In this document: positions 1-5,412 of the stretch, one piece after another
How the letters are laid out: every line of letters starts with the position of its first letter
Numbering within the stretch: the first letter of the stretch is position 1
Source: Bacteroidota bacterium
Lineage (GTDB): Bacteria; Zhuqueibacterota; JdFR-76; DREG01
Direction: 5' to 3'
Length of the DNA stretch: 5,488 nucleotides
NCBI GenBank assembly: GCA_030624545.1
Contig: JAUXJX010000160.1
Span: 1 to 5,488, forward strand
Program-made: the position numbers and the translations under genes
The notes under the pieces: generated by a model
Told to the model about the DNA's origin: nothing
Databases searched by the model: none
Seen by the model: the letters and a program-made list of their open reading frames with translations, nothing else

Positions 1-153
1 CAGGGCTTCGGTTCGCAACTGTTCATTTTCCTTCAGGAGGCTTTCATATTCGTTGGCCACCATTTCCAGGAACGTCTCTACTTCGACAGGGTCACACCCT
101 CGCATCGTGCGCTTAAATTCCTGCCTCTTAATGTCCAGCGGCGTTAGTCTCAA
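1..153 (-). CDS. divIVA: DivIVA-domain protein, N-terminal 51 residues (partial)
   Basis: This is the amino-terminal part of a DivIVA-family protein; the rest lies beyond the left edge. The family forms coiled-coil assemblies at curved membrane (poles, septa) and recruits division, polarity or cell-wall proteins. The visible residues include LTPLDIKRQEF, then RGCDPVEVETFLEMV, then a helix NEYESLLKENEQLR that begins the coiled coil, matching the family pattern LTPxDIxxxxF...RGYDxDEVxxFL. The start is TTG at 153, supported by AAGGAG eight bases upstream and by the family's usual N-terminus. Two residues differ from Bacillus subtilis DivIVA: the membrane-inserting Phe17 is Met here, and the Tyr of RGYD is Cys. 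The gene lies 76 bases downstream of yggS on the same strand, so the two are probably co-transcribed. The symbol denotes the family; the cellular role here is inferred. Confidence 0.85.
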   Translation of the reverse strand, partial: MRLTPLDIKRQEFKRTMRGCDPVEVETFLEMVANEYESLLKENEQLRTEAL

Positions 154-161
154 TTGAGATT

Positions 162-167
162 CTCCTT
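162..167 (-). promoter_or_regulatory. Ribosome binding site of the DivIVA-domain gene
   Basis: The minus strand reads AAGGAG here, eight bases before the TTG codon at 153-151. It decides in favour of a TTG start, because no ATG lies nearby and the encoded N-terminus from that TTG matches the family. Confidence 0.75.
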
Positions 168-229
168 GTAAGCCTAACTGCAGTATAATTGATCCTGCCT
201 GGCAGTTTTTGATCTATCCGTCATTTGCA

Positions 230-922
230 TCAAGTTGATCTTGGGCCGAATATTGCGGTCCCGATTCGTACTATCGTTGCTCCTTCCTCAATCGCCCATT
301 CGAAATCACCGCTCATTCCCATAGACAGATGCGTCAATACTACGGTAGGCGAGCCAGACGCATTTATTTGATCTCTGAGTCTGGCCAGAGTTTGGAAACA
401 ATTTCGCACCTCATGCTCATTGCTGGTCCATTTACCCATCGTCATAAGCCCTGATATCTTGAGGCGCGGCAATTCTGCAATCCGGCCTGCAACCTCCGCC
501 GCCTCGTCCTGAGCGATTCCGAATTTCGTTGGTTCGTCCGAAGTCTTCACTTCCAGCAGAATCTCTACCTCTCGATCCATCTGAGTGCAGCGCCGGCTGA
601 TCTCTTCGGCCAGATGAAGGCTGTCGACGGATTGGATCACGTCAAAGATCTGCAGGGCGCGCTTAACTTTGTTGGTCTGCAGGTGGCCCACTAAATGCCA
701 GGATGCGATTTTTCCCAGTTCCTGATATTTCGGCCAGGCCTCCTGGACCCGGTTTTCACCAATGGAAGTAACCCCGGCTTCGACCGCGCTCCTGATATAC
801 TCACCGGGAAAGGTCTTGGAAACTGCAACAATGTTGATTTCATCCGAATTCCTGCCGGACCTCTGAGCTGCCAGTGCGACCTTTTCCTGTACATCTTCCC
901 AGTTATGCTGAATATTTGTCAT
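230..922 (-). CDS. yggS: YggS/PROSC-family pyridoxal phosphate homeostasis protein
   Basis: A complete 230-residue member of the YggS/YlmE/PLPBP family, a single-domain alanine-racemase-like TIM barrel without known catalytic activity. It binds pyridoxal 5'-phosphate in the cytoplasm and keeps free PLP and amino/keto-acid pools balanced. The PLP Schiff-base lysine is Lys36 in VAVSKTFP. Other family blocks are IGENRVQEA (54-62), HLVGHLQTNK (76-85), EVKTSDEPTKFGI (124-136), SGLMTMG (157-163) and the phosphate-binding end LSMGMSGDFEWAIEEG (199-214) plus VRIGTAIFG (218-226). The length is normal for the family. The ATG at 922 aligns with the E. coli N-terminus, although the nearest purine-rich stretch (AAGGAT) is over 20 bases upstream, so translation may be weak or leaderless. 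A DivIVA-type gene follows, echoing the ylmE-sepF-ylmG-ylmH-divIVA cluster of Firmicutes with the middle genes missing. Confidence 0.97.
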   Translation of the reverse strand: MTNIQHNWEDVQEKVALAAQRSGRNSDEINIVAVSKTFPGEYIRSAVEAGVTSIGENRVQEAWPKYQELGKIASWHLVGHLQTNKVKRALQIFDVIQSVDSLHLAEEISRRCTQMDREVEILLEVKTSDEPTKFGIAQDEAAEVAGRIAELPRLKISGLMTMGKWTSNEHEVRNCFQTLARLRDQINASGSPTVVLTHLSMGMSGDFEWAIEEGATIVRIGTAIFGPRST

Positions 923-1200
923 TTGTAAGTTTCAGTAAATCTATCCTTTTAGGGCCATAAAAGCAATTAATTTTTGACCGGTCAGAGCTCAACAAAAGGT
1001 TGCCACGGCGTAAAAAGCCGACATGAGATTCGGTTCAATTTTTCGTTGCTTTTGCAGAATCCCTTTATTATCATTGCACAAAGTCAAAGAGAAAACCCAT
1101 ACAAGTTGAATAGGACCTTTTCCAGCGAATTGAAACTTTTCGAAGTAGTCATGCATATACTAATTCGAACAAAGCGAGAAAATTGATTGGTCTGGTAGTT
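923..1200. other. Divergent intergenic region between yggS and the metal-uptake locus
   Basis: This 278-base stretch separates minus-strand yggS from the plus-strand genes and should hold both promoters. No convincing gene is seen: the plus-strand frame from a TTG at 974 has no ribosome site and an unremarkable composition. Possible plus-strand promoter hexamers are TTGAAA at 1130-1135 and TATACT at 1156-1161, but their spacing is 20 bases, longer than the usual 17. A perfect 10-base palindrome, TGACCGGTCA, lies at 975-984. A TTATTATCATTG stretch at 1065-1076 vaguely resembles half of a Fur/Zur-type site but lacks a good second half. None of these is strong enough for a separate entry. Confidence 0.5.
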
Positions 1201-1485
1201 ATGCGAAATTGGCAAAAAATATCATTGTTGCTTGCCGCCCTCCTGTTCCTCGCATTATTTGCAGTTATCCCGCTTCTTCATAACCATACACGCACTTTGC
1301 AAGAGCCTCTGACTTGTCCAGCCTATATATTGGAGATCAGTCTCGTTTCGGCACTGTCGGTTCTATTTTTGGGCTTGGTCGTATTCATTCTTCCCATTTG
1401 CCATCAAACGACTTCATCGAAAAACCCGACTCTTTCGAACTATATCTATTCTGTCTTCAACAATCGAGCACCTCCTCTTCGCTAG
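1201..1485 (+). CDS. Small two-helix membrane protein with HxH and Cys motifs, function unknown
   Basis: A 94-residue protein with no assigned function. A first hydrophobic segment (about residues 7-26) could be a signal anchor or transmembrane helix. It is followed by LLHNHT (His27, His29) and TCP (Cys39), a second hydrophobic helix (about 43-66), then CH (Cys67-His68), and a polar tail ending NNRAPPL. As I recall, this layout of His pair, CP, helix and a C-terminal RAPP resembles small DUF2946-like proteins often found beside metal-transport genes; that is memory, not a search result. The His/Cys residues could bind a metal ion in the periplasm. The frame extends upstream to a TTG at 1183; I prefer ATG 1201 because it gives a typical MRNWQK positive N-terminus, though neither start has a strong ribosome site. 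The barrel gene begins 124 bases downstream. A TATAAT hexamer at 1488-1493 just past the stop lacks a matching -35. Confidence 0.6.
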   Translation: MRNWQKISLLLAALLFLALFAVIPLLHNHTRTLQEPLTCPAYILEISLVSALSVLFLGLVVFILPICHQTTSSKNPTLSNYIYSVFNNRAPPLR

Positions 1486-1597
1486 AATATAATCCAATCG
1501 CATCTGTCCGCAGATTCTCCGGATGGTGAGGGATGCGTCCTTGTTCATGGAATGAAGCGGCGTTCCCCGGAGCCAAATTGGTATGTCCGCGAAGGAT

Positions 1598-1603
1598 AAG
1601 GAG
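1598..1603 (+). promoter_or_regulatory. Ribosome binding site fixing the start of the outer-membrane barrel gene
   Basis: AAGGAG lies six bases before ATG 1610, within a purine-rich run (1598-1609). This favours 1610 over the upstream ATG 1583, which lacks such a site, and over ATG 1637, which has only GAGG five bases before it and would leave a shorter but still plausible signal peptide. Confidence 0.75.
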
Positions 1604-1609
1604 AGGAAA

Positions 1610-3004
1610 ATGAGAATCAGGTTGTATGAGGTGTTTATGAAAAAACAGACAGTTGTCTTTTTGTCTTGCTGCATGATGGCGGCGCCAGGATTTGCCCAGG
1701 AGAGCAGCCGGGAGAAAATCGACAAGCTGGAAAAACAGGTTCGGGAGCTAAGCGAAACCGTGAGAAAACTGGAATCGCAATTGAGTGAATCAAAAAAAAT
1801 CGCACCAAAGGATTCTGTGGCTGAGGAGACGGTGGAAGACGTAGACGAAGCATTGTTAAAGGAACTCGAAGCGGAGTTGTCGCCAAAAGGTCAAGAGCAA
1901 AATATCCAGCAACAACCGCAAATCTCCGGTCAGACCCTGGCAGCGCGTCAGAGAATGTTTCAGGGTATGAATCCGAATATCAGCGTGATTGGAAATTTTA
2001 CCGGCAGCGGAACAAGTCTGGCAGGAGTGGAGCGCAGCTATGATTTCGGCCTGGACGAATCGGAGTTCGCATTTATAGCCGCAGTGGATCCCTACGCCCG
2101 TGCAGACTTTTATGTTGCTTTTGGCAAGCATGCCGGCGAAGGATTGATTCCCGAGGGAGAGGAAGGTGATAACAACGGTCACGGCGGCGAAGGGGAAGAG
2201 GGAGGCGGACTGGAAGCCGAGCTAGAGGAGGCCTACCTAACGCTCCTATCTCTCCCTTATTCCATGCAGCTTAAGGCAGGCAGGTATCGCCCCAAATTTG
2301 GCAAGATCAACGAGACCCATCCACATGCTTACCACTACATCGGTGTGCCGTTGATGTATCAAAACTATCTCGGCGGCGAAGGCCTGGTAGATGAGGGCGC
2401 TTCCTTAACATGGTTACTGCCCAATAGGAAATTCTTCCAGGAGCTGACTTTGAGCATCTTAAGCGGGCCCGCAGAGAGCCCTTCCTTTACGCGGGCAGAG
2501 GCGGATAATTTCCTGTATTTGGCCCATCTCAAGAATTTCTTCGATCTTTCTGATAATACAAGTCTTGAGATTGGCCTGGCGGGAACGGCAGGCCCGCATA
2601 ATGCCCACGGCGATCGCACAACGATCTATTCAACGGACGTTACGCTCAAGTGGAAGCCGCTGCAATTCAATCGCTATAAATCGTTTGAGTGGCAAACTGA
2701 AGCTCTGCTAAGCCGGCGGGACGCACCGGATGGTACCATCGAGAGCTTTGCCCTGTTTTCGCACTTGCGCTATCAAATCGCCAGGCGTTGGTTCCTGGGC
2801 TACCTGTTTGACTATTCCGAGTTTCCACAGACCAACAAATTCCATCACACGGCCGTTTCGGGCATACTGCAATTTTTTGCCACCGAATTTCAGAAATTCG
2901 AAATACATACGAGATTCAATGCCGGTAATTTCTTTGATGACTATGTAGATGTGGGTCTACGGGCAGTATTCGTAATCGGATCGCATGGAGCGCATCAATA
3001 TTGA
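1610..3004 (+). CDS. Outer-membrane beta-barrel (porin-like) protein, probable metal-uptake channel
   Basis: A 464-residue exported protein. The Sec signal peptide has a basic start, a hydrophobic core around TVVFLSCCMMAA and a likely cleavage after GFA (about residue 29). Next comes a coiled coil (about 34-62, with heptad-spaced Leu in KLEKQVRELSETVRKLESQL), an acidic linker (about 63-95), then from about 123 alternating hydrophobic/polar strands typical of a barrel, starting at ISVIGNFTGSG and ending at DVGLRAVFVIG near the C-terminus. A loop at about 177-200 is very rich in Glu, Gly and Asp with one His, followed by AELEEAYLTL. HPHAYHY occurs at 237-243 and the tail ends SHGAHQY. The N-terminal coiled coil plus barrel recalls porins such as the OprO/OprP type; the exact family is not identified. 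Lying upstream of znuA- and znuB-like genes, it is inferred to let zinc or another divalent metal, or a metal complex, cross the outer membrane. The final Phe usual in barrels is absent (last residue Tyr). Confidence 0.88.
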   Translation: MRIRLYEVFMKKQTVVFLSCCMMAAPGFAQESSREKIDKLEKQVRELSETVRKLESQLSESKKIAPKDSVAEETVEDVDEALLKELEAELSPKGQEQNIQQQPQISGQTLAARQRMFQGMNPNISVIGNFTGSGTSLAGVERSYDFGLDESEFAFIAAVDPYARADFYVAFGKHAGEGLIPEGEEGDNNGHGGEGEEGGGLEAELEEAYLTLLSLPYSMQLKAGRYRPKFGKINETHPHAYHYIGVPLMYQNYLGGEGLVDEGASLTWLLPNRKFFQELTLSILSGPAESPSFTRAEADNFLYLAHLKNFFDLSDNTSLEIGLAGTAGPHNAHGDRTTIYSTDVTLKWKPLQFNRYKSFEWQTEALLSRRDAPDGTIESFALFSHLRYQIARRWFLGYLFDYSEFPQTNKFHHTAVSGILQFFATEFQKFEIHTRFNAGNFFDDYVDVGLRAVFVIGSHGAHQY

Positions 3005-3296
3005 TTTTTATAAACCGCAGAGTTCGCAGAGGACGCAGAGAAGATCATAGAGGGATTTTGATTTGATGTCGACTGTGTCAAGAGTTGAGAGTGTTATTCG
3101 ATTGCCACGAGCTTTAGCTCGTGGCAAAATGGAAGATAGTTATATCATCAGTCGGATTATTACTAAACCGCATGAAACTCTAAGCGGACGTAGGGTGCAC
3201 ACAAGAGGTCATAGCAGTCTTTTCGAAATCTAATGCTTTTGCTAAATTCGTGATGTTCTCTGCGTTCTCTACCGAACTCTGCGGCTAAATAAAAAT
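3004..3296. repeat. MITE-like element with ~45-base terminal inverted repeats
   Basis: The left arm (3004-3047) and the reverse complement of the right arm (3251-3296) align with about 39 identities in 46 columns. Both begin ATTTTTAT, share CCGCAGAGTTCG exactly, then ACGCAGAGAA, and end ATCA. Each arm is built from three roughly 9-base units of the type CGCAGAGNN. The interior of about 200 bases has no convincing reading frame but holds a perfect REP-like palindrome. The element fills the gap between the barrel gene and znuA almost exactly: its first base is the last base of the barrel stop codon, and its right end lies three bases before znuA's ribosome site. No target-site duplication is visible. 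Arms of this CGCAGAG type recur, as I recall, in many bacterial genomes. Transcribed as part of an operon, the arms could pair into a long stem. Confidence 0.7.
3104..3125. repeat. REP-like perfect palindrome inside the inverted-repeat element
   Basis: GCCACGAGCT is followed by TT and then its exact reverse complement; counting TT and AA on the flanks, the pairing runs 12 base pairs (3102-3127). There is no T-run on either strand, so an intrinsic terminator is unlikely. The sequence style (a GC-rich stem around CTTTAG) is like REP palindromes mobilised by IS200-like REP-associated tyrosine transposases, an inference without a copy number from the rest of the genome. Confidence 0.6.
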
Positions 3297-3311
3297 GATA
3301 GGAAGACAAAT

Positions 3312-4271
3312 ATGAGATTCAGACTAGGAAACGTAATCTTCTTAACCCTCGTTTCGTTCATGTCCCTGCTATGGATTTTGGCCCGCGCAGACGACAAAAT
3401 AAAAATCGTGACATCCTTACCCGATCTCGCGGATATTGCCAAGAGAATAGGGGGTGAAAAAGTTGAGGTAGAGGCAATTGCGAAGGGCTACCAGGACCCA
3501 CACTTCGTCGATCCGAAACCGAGCCACGTTCTAAAACTGATCCGAGCAGACTTGTTCATCCACATCGGGTTGGATTTGGAAATCGGTTGGGTGCCACCCC
3601 TTCTCGAGAAATCGAGAAACCGGAAGGTCTATTACGGAGGCCAGGGATACATTAACGCATCGGAGGGGATGTCTTTACTCGAGATTCCAAACGTGGACCC
3701 CGCTCAACTAAGAGCACAAGGCGACATTCACGTATTTGGAAATCCACATTATTGGCTTGATCCCGAAAACGGAAAGATTATTGCCGAGAACATCTGCAAC
3801 AAACTTTCCGTAGTCAGTCCTGGGGAAGCCGAATATTTTCGCATGAATCTCGACACCTTTGGTGCACAACTGGACTCTGCGATGCAGGTTTGGTTGAAAA
3901 AAATGGAACCCTATCAAAACAGAAAAATCGTTGCTTATCACAACAGTTGGCCGTATTTTACCAGTCGGTTTAACATAGACGTGGCCGGTTTCATCGAGCC
4001 CAAGCCAGGTATTCCGCCGACGCCGAAGCACCTGGTTTCCATAATCAAACTGATAAAAAGTGAGAATATCAAGGTCGTGATCATTTCGCCCTACTTCGAT
4101 GACAAACCGGCGAAGGCTGTTGCAAATAGAAGCGATGCGGTGGTGGTTTCTTTTGCACCTTCGGTGAGCGCCTTCGAGGAGGTAAAGAGTTATTTTGATC
4201 TCTTTGATTACAATCTGAACGTGCTGATCTCGGCATTTGAGTATTTTGAAGGTTCAGACAAGAAGAAATAA
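3312..4271 (+). CDS. znuA: ZnuA-like metal ABC transporter substrate-binding protein
   Basis: A 319-residue periplasmic binding protein of the cluster A-I (ZnuA/PsaA/TroA) family, which delivers Zn2+ or Mn2+ to an ABC-3 permease. The signal peptide ends ARA at about residue 26 with no lipobox Cys, so the mature protein should be soluble. After KIVTSLPDLADIAKRIGG come the family's metal-ligand blocks: DPHFVDPKPS with His64, FGNPHYWLDP with His146, and VAYHNSWPYF with His210. A His at the third position is typical of zinc-type members; manganese-type ones have Glu. The usual His-rich loop of ZnuA is absent (about 110-140), and the Asp expected near the C-terminus (FTDS in relatives) reads FAPS here, so the fourth ligand may be missing or supplied by Asp263/264. 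The start is supported by AGGAAG six bases upstream. The permease gene follows 52 bases later. The symbol indicates family; zinc as the substrate is inferred. Confidence 0.92.
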   Translation: MRFRLGNVIFLTLVSFMSLLWILARADDKIKIVTSLPDLADIAKRIGGEKVEVEAIAKGYQDPHFVDPKPSHVLKLIRADLFIHIGLDLEIGWVPPLLEKSRNRKVYYGGQGYINASEGMSLLEIPNVDPAQLRAQGDIHVFGNPHYWLDPENGKIIAENICNKLSVVSPGEAEYFRMNLDTFGAQLDSAMQVWLKKMEPYQNRKIVAYHNSWPYFTSRFNIDVAGFIEPKPGIPPTPKHLVSIIKLIKSENIKVVIISPYFDDKPAKAVANRSDAVVVSFAPSVSAFEEVKSYFDLFDYNLNVLISAFEYFEGSDKKK

Positions 4272-4280
4272 ATACCACGT

Positions 4281-4309
4281 TTGACAAAAAAACCCTTGAT
4301 TAATTAATC
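4281..4309 (+). promoter_or_regulatory. Possible promoter/operator between znuA and the permease gene
   Basis: A consensus -35 hexamer TTGACA (4281-4286) is followed after 16 bases by ATTAAT (4303-4308, four of six matches to TATAAT). The putative -10 lies within a perfect 12-base palindrome, GATTAATTAATC (4298-4309), a shape suited to a dimeric repressor. The permease may therefore have its own metal-responsive promoter. In such an AT-rich gap chance occurrence is a real alternative, and no known Zur or MntR consensus is matched. Confidence 0.3.
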
Positions 4310-4323
4310 TTCGGAAAAGATGC

Positions 4324-5133
4324 ATGCTTGAATTTTTGATCACTCCCCTTATTGCATGTATTGTTCTTGCCATCATGCATGCCTACCTGGGTATTCACGT
4401 GATCGAACGAAAGGTCATTTTTGTCGATCTGGCCCTTGCGCAGATTGCCGCCCTCGGAACGGCCTTTGGCTTTCTCCTGGGTTTTGGATATGGAGATACC
4501 ACGTCCTACTTGCTTGGCTTGCTGTTCACATTCATTGGGGCAGGGATCTTTTCCTTAACGAGAACACGCAGGGAGCGTGTACCCCAGGAAGCCATCATTG
4601 GTATTGTCTACGCGGTTTCGGCCGCAGCCTTCATCCTCGTGATGGATCGTGCTCCGGAAGGCGCAGAAAAAATAAAGGGCATGCTTGTTGGCAGTGTGCT
4701 TTTCGTTAACGGACCGGAAGTAATCAGGTTAACAGGACTTTACTTAATTATTGGGTTATTTCATTATGTTTTTCGGAATAAGTTTATTACGATTTCCAGC
4801 AACCCGGAAAAAGCCTACGATAGCGGGCTTAGGGTGAAATTTTGGGATTTTCTCTTTTATGTGTCATTTGGCATAGTCGTGGCCCAGTCCGTGCGCATTT
4901 CCGGCGTATTGCTCGTGTTTTCGTTCCTTGTGGTGCCGGGAGTCATTGCCGTTCAATTTGCAGACCGGTGGGGCAATCGTCTTGCCATCGGATGGGCGGT
5001 CGGCGCCGGCGCCAGCCTGCTTGGGATTGTCTTTTCCGTCATTTTGGACGTTCCCACGGGTGCGTCCATAGTCTGCACCTTCGGCATAATCCTCATTCTT
5101 ATGGGACTCGTTCGTATCACGCTCAAAAAGTGA
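4324..5133 (+). CDS. znuB: ZnuB-like ABC-3 family metal transporter permease
   Basis: A 269-residue inner-membrane protein of the ABC-3 permease family (ZnuB/MntB/TroC), forming as a homodimer the channel for zinc or manganese. About eight hydrophobic segments are visible. Diagnostic stretches are VFVDLALAQIAALG-like residues 31-45 after the first helix, the cytoplasmic basic turn TRTRRERVPQEAIIGI (79-94), AEKIKGMLVGSVLF (114-127), SVRISGVLLVFSFLVVPGV (189-207), which is the region that contacts the ATPase, and LDVPTGASI (241-249) before the last helix. The length is normal for the family. The start at ATG 4324 has a modest GGA-rich site (GGAAAAG) upstream; an overlapping ATG at 4320 is out of frame. 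It follows the binding-protein gene as in znuABC-type operons, but the ATPase gene usually present between or beside them is absent, and the downstream DNA is convergent. The substrate metal is inferred from the binding protein. Confidence 0.94.
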   Translation: MLEFLITPLIACIVLAIMHAYLGIHVIERKVIFVDLALAQIAALGTAFGFLLGFGYGDTTSYLLGLLFTFIGAGIFSLTRTRRERVPQEAIIGIVYAVSAAAFILVMDRAPEGAEKIKGMLVGSVLFVNGPEVIRLTGLYLIIGLFHYVFRNKFITISSNPEKAYDSGLRVKFWDFLFYVSFGIVVAQSVRISGVLLVFSFLVVPGVIAVQFADRWGNRLAIGWAVGAGASLLGIVFSVILDVPTGASIVCTFGIILILMGLVRITLKK

Positions 5134-5166
5134 AGATTTTGTTTATCTTGTTCCGTCCTTCCGCTT

Positions 5167-5189
5167 TTCTCTGCTTCTCTACCGGTTAA
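5167..5189. repeat. Degenerate copy of the CGCAGAG repeat arm
   Basis: The stretch TTCTCTGCTTCTCTACCG (5167-5184) matches TTCTCTGCGTTCTCTACCG of the right arm of the element upstream of znuA (3256-3274) except for one missing base, and runs on into GGTTAAA. It seems to be a decayed half-copy of the same repeat, here just after the permease gene. A full second arm was not found nearby. Confidence 0.45.
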
Positions 5190-5214
5190 AAGAAAAAAGC
5201 CCACCCAAGATGGG
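5187..5214 (-). terminator. Intrinsic terminator on the minus strand
   Basis: Read on the minus strand, CCCATC, loop TTG, and GGTGGG form a six-pair stem (one G-U pair; 5214-5200) followed by CTTTTTTCTTTT. On the plus strand the hairpin has a C-A mismatch and no T-run after it, so it should work only in the minus direction. It therefore implies a minus-strand gene to the right, and would not stop transcripts coming from the permease gene. Confidence 0.65.
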
Positions 5215-5226
5215 AACAAAGCGAAA

Positions 5227-5412
5227 TCATTCATTTGCAAATAGTCTTTGATGAGCGTAATCCAGCCTCTCCCAAAAACTCTCAAGGAAAATGCTGAATT
5301 CCTTGCTGGGAGGCGCCAGCTCAAATTTACGCCGCTGAAAACGTATATCGCGATACATTTGGAATGGCTTCAATTCAGGCGCTTTCGGGATAACCTGGTT
5401 ATTACTCTGGAT
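5227..5412 (-). CDS. C-terminal part of an unidentified minus-strand protein (possibly interrupted)
   Basis: I do not recognise this protein. The minus frame ends with TGA at 5229-5227, 12 bases before the hairpin of a minus-strand terminator, which is the main reason to favour it. Up to a TGA at 5415-5413 it encodes 61 residues of protein-like composition, ending in a charged amphipathic helix (KEFSIFLESFWERLDYAHQR, then LFANE). Possible starts are TTG 5373 and ATG 5358, both without a clear ribosome site. Upstream of the TGA the same frame stays open to the window edge (including SNLYSFLRNNINEYESIP), so the locus may be a pseudogene split by one nonsense codon. The TGA is not recoded in this genome's other genes, which use TGA as stop and TGG for Trp. 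The plus strand is also open here, so confidence is low. Confidence 0.38.
   Translation of the reverse strand: MQSNNQVIPKAPELKPFQMYRDIRFQRRKFELAPPSKEFSIFLESFWERLDYAHQRLFANE

Noticed and set aside
191..214. Terminator between yggS and the DivIVA gene (CTGCCTGGCAG followed by TTTTT on the plus strand)
   Set aside because: The stem is only four pairs with a three-base loop, and the T-run is on the plus strand, where no upstream gene needs termination.
974..1186. Plus-strand frame of 70 codons starting at TTG in the divergent intergenic region
   Set aside because: There is no ribosome site, the composition is not protein-like, and no motif is recognisable; the frame lies in the region expected to hold promoters.
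1637..1700. Lipoprotein signal in the barrel protein because of the FLSCC residues
   Set aside because: The residues before the Cys (F, L, S) do not fit a lipobox, and a normal signal peptidase I site (GFA) follows.
1414..1725. Minus-strand frame of 103 codons across the small membrane gene and the barrel gene start
   Set aside because: It overlaps two better-supported plus-strand genes, including the barrel's ribosome site and signal peptide, and shows no family features.
3104..3125. Intrinsic terminator after the barrel gene
   Set aside because: The stem is strong, but neither strand has a T-run after it, and it is about 100 bases past the stop codon.
3004..3296. CRISPR array from the repeated CGCAGAG units
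   Set aside because: The units are only about nine bases, occur as three tandem copies per arm in inverted orientation, and are not separated by regular spacers.
4953..5324. Minus-strand frame of 123 codons over the 3' end of the permease gene
   Set aside because: Much of it is antisense to the well-supported permease, and the rest runs through the minus-strand terminator, so it is a shadow frame.
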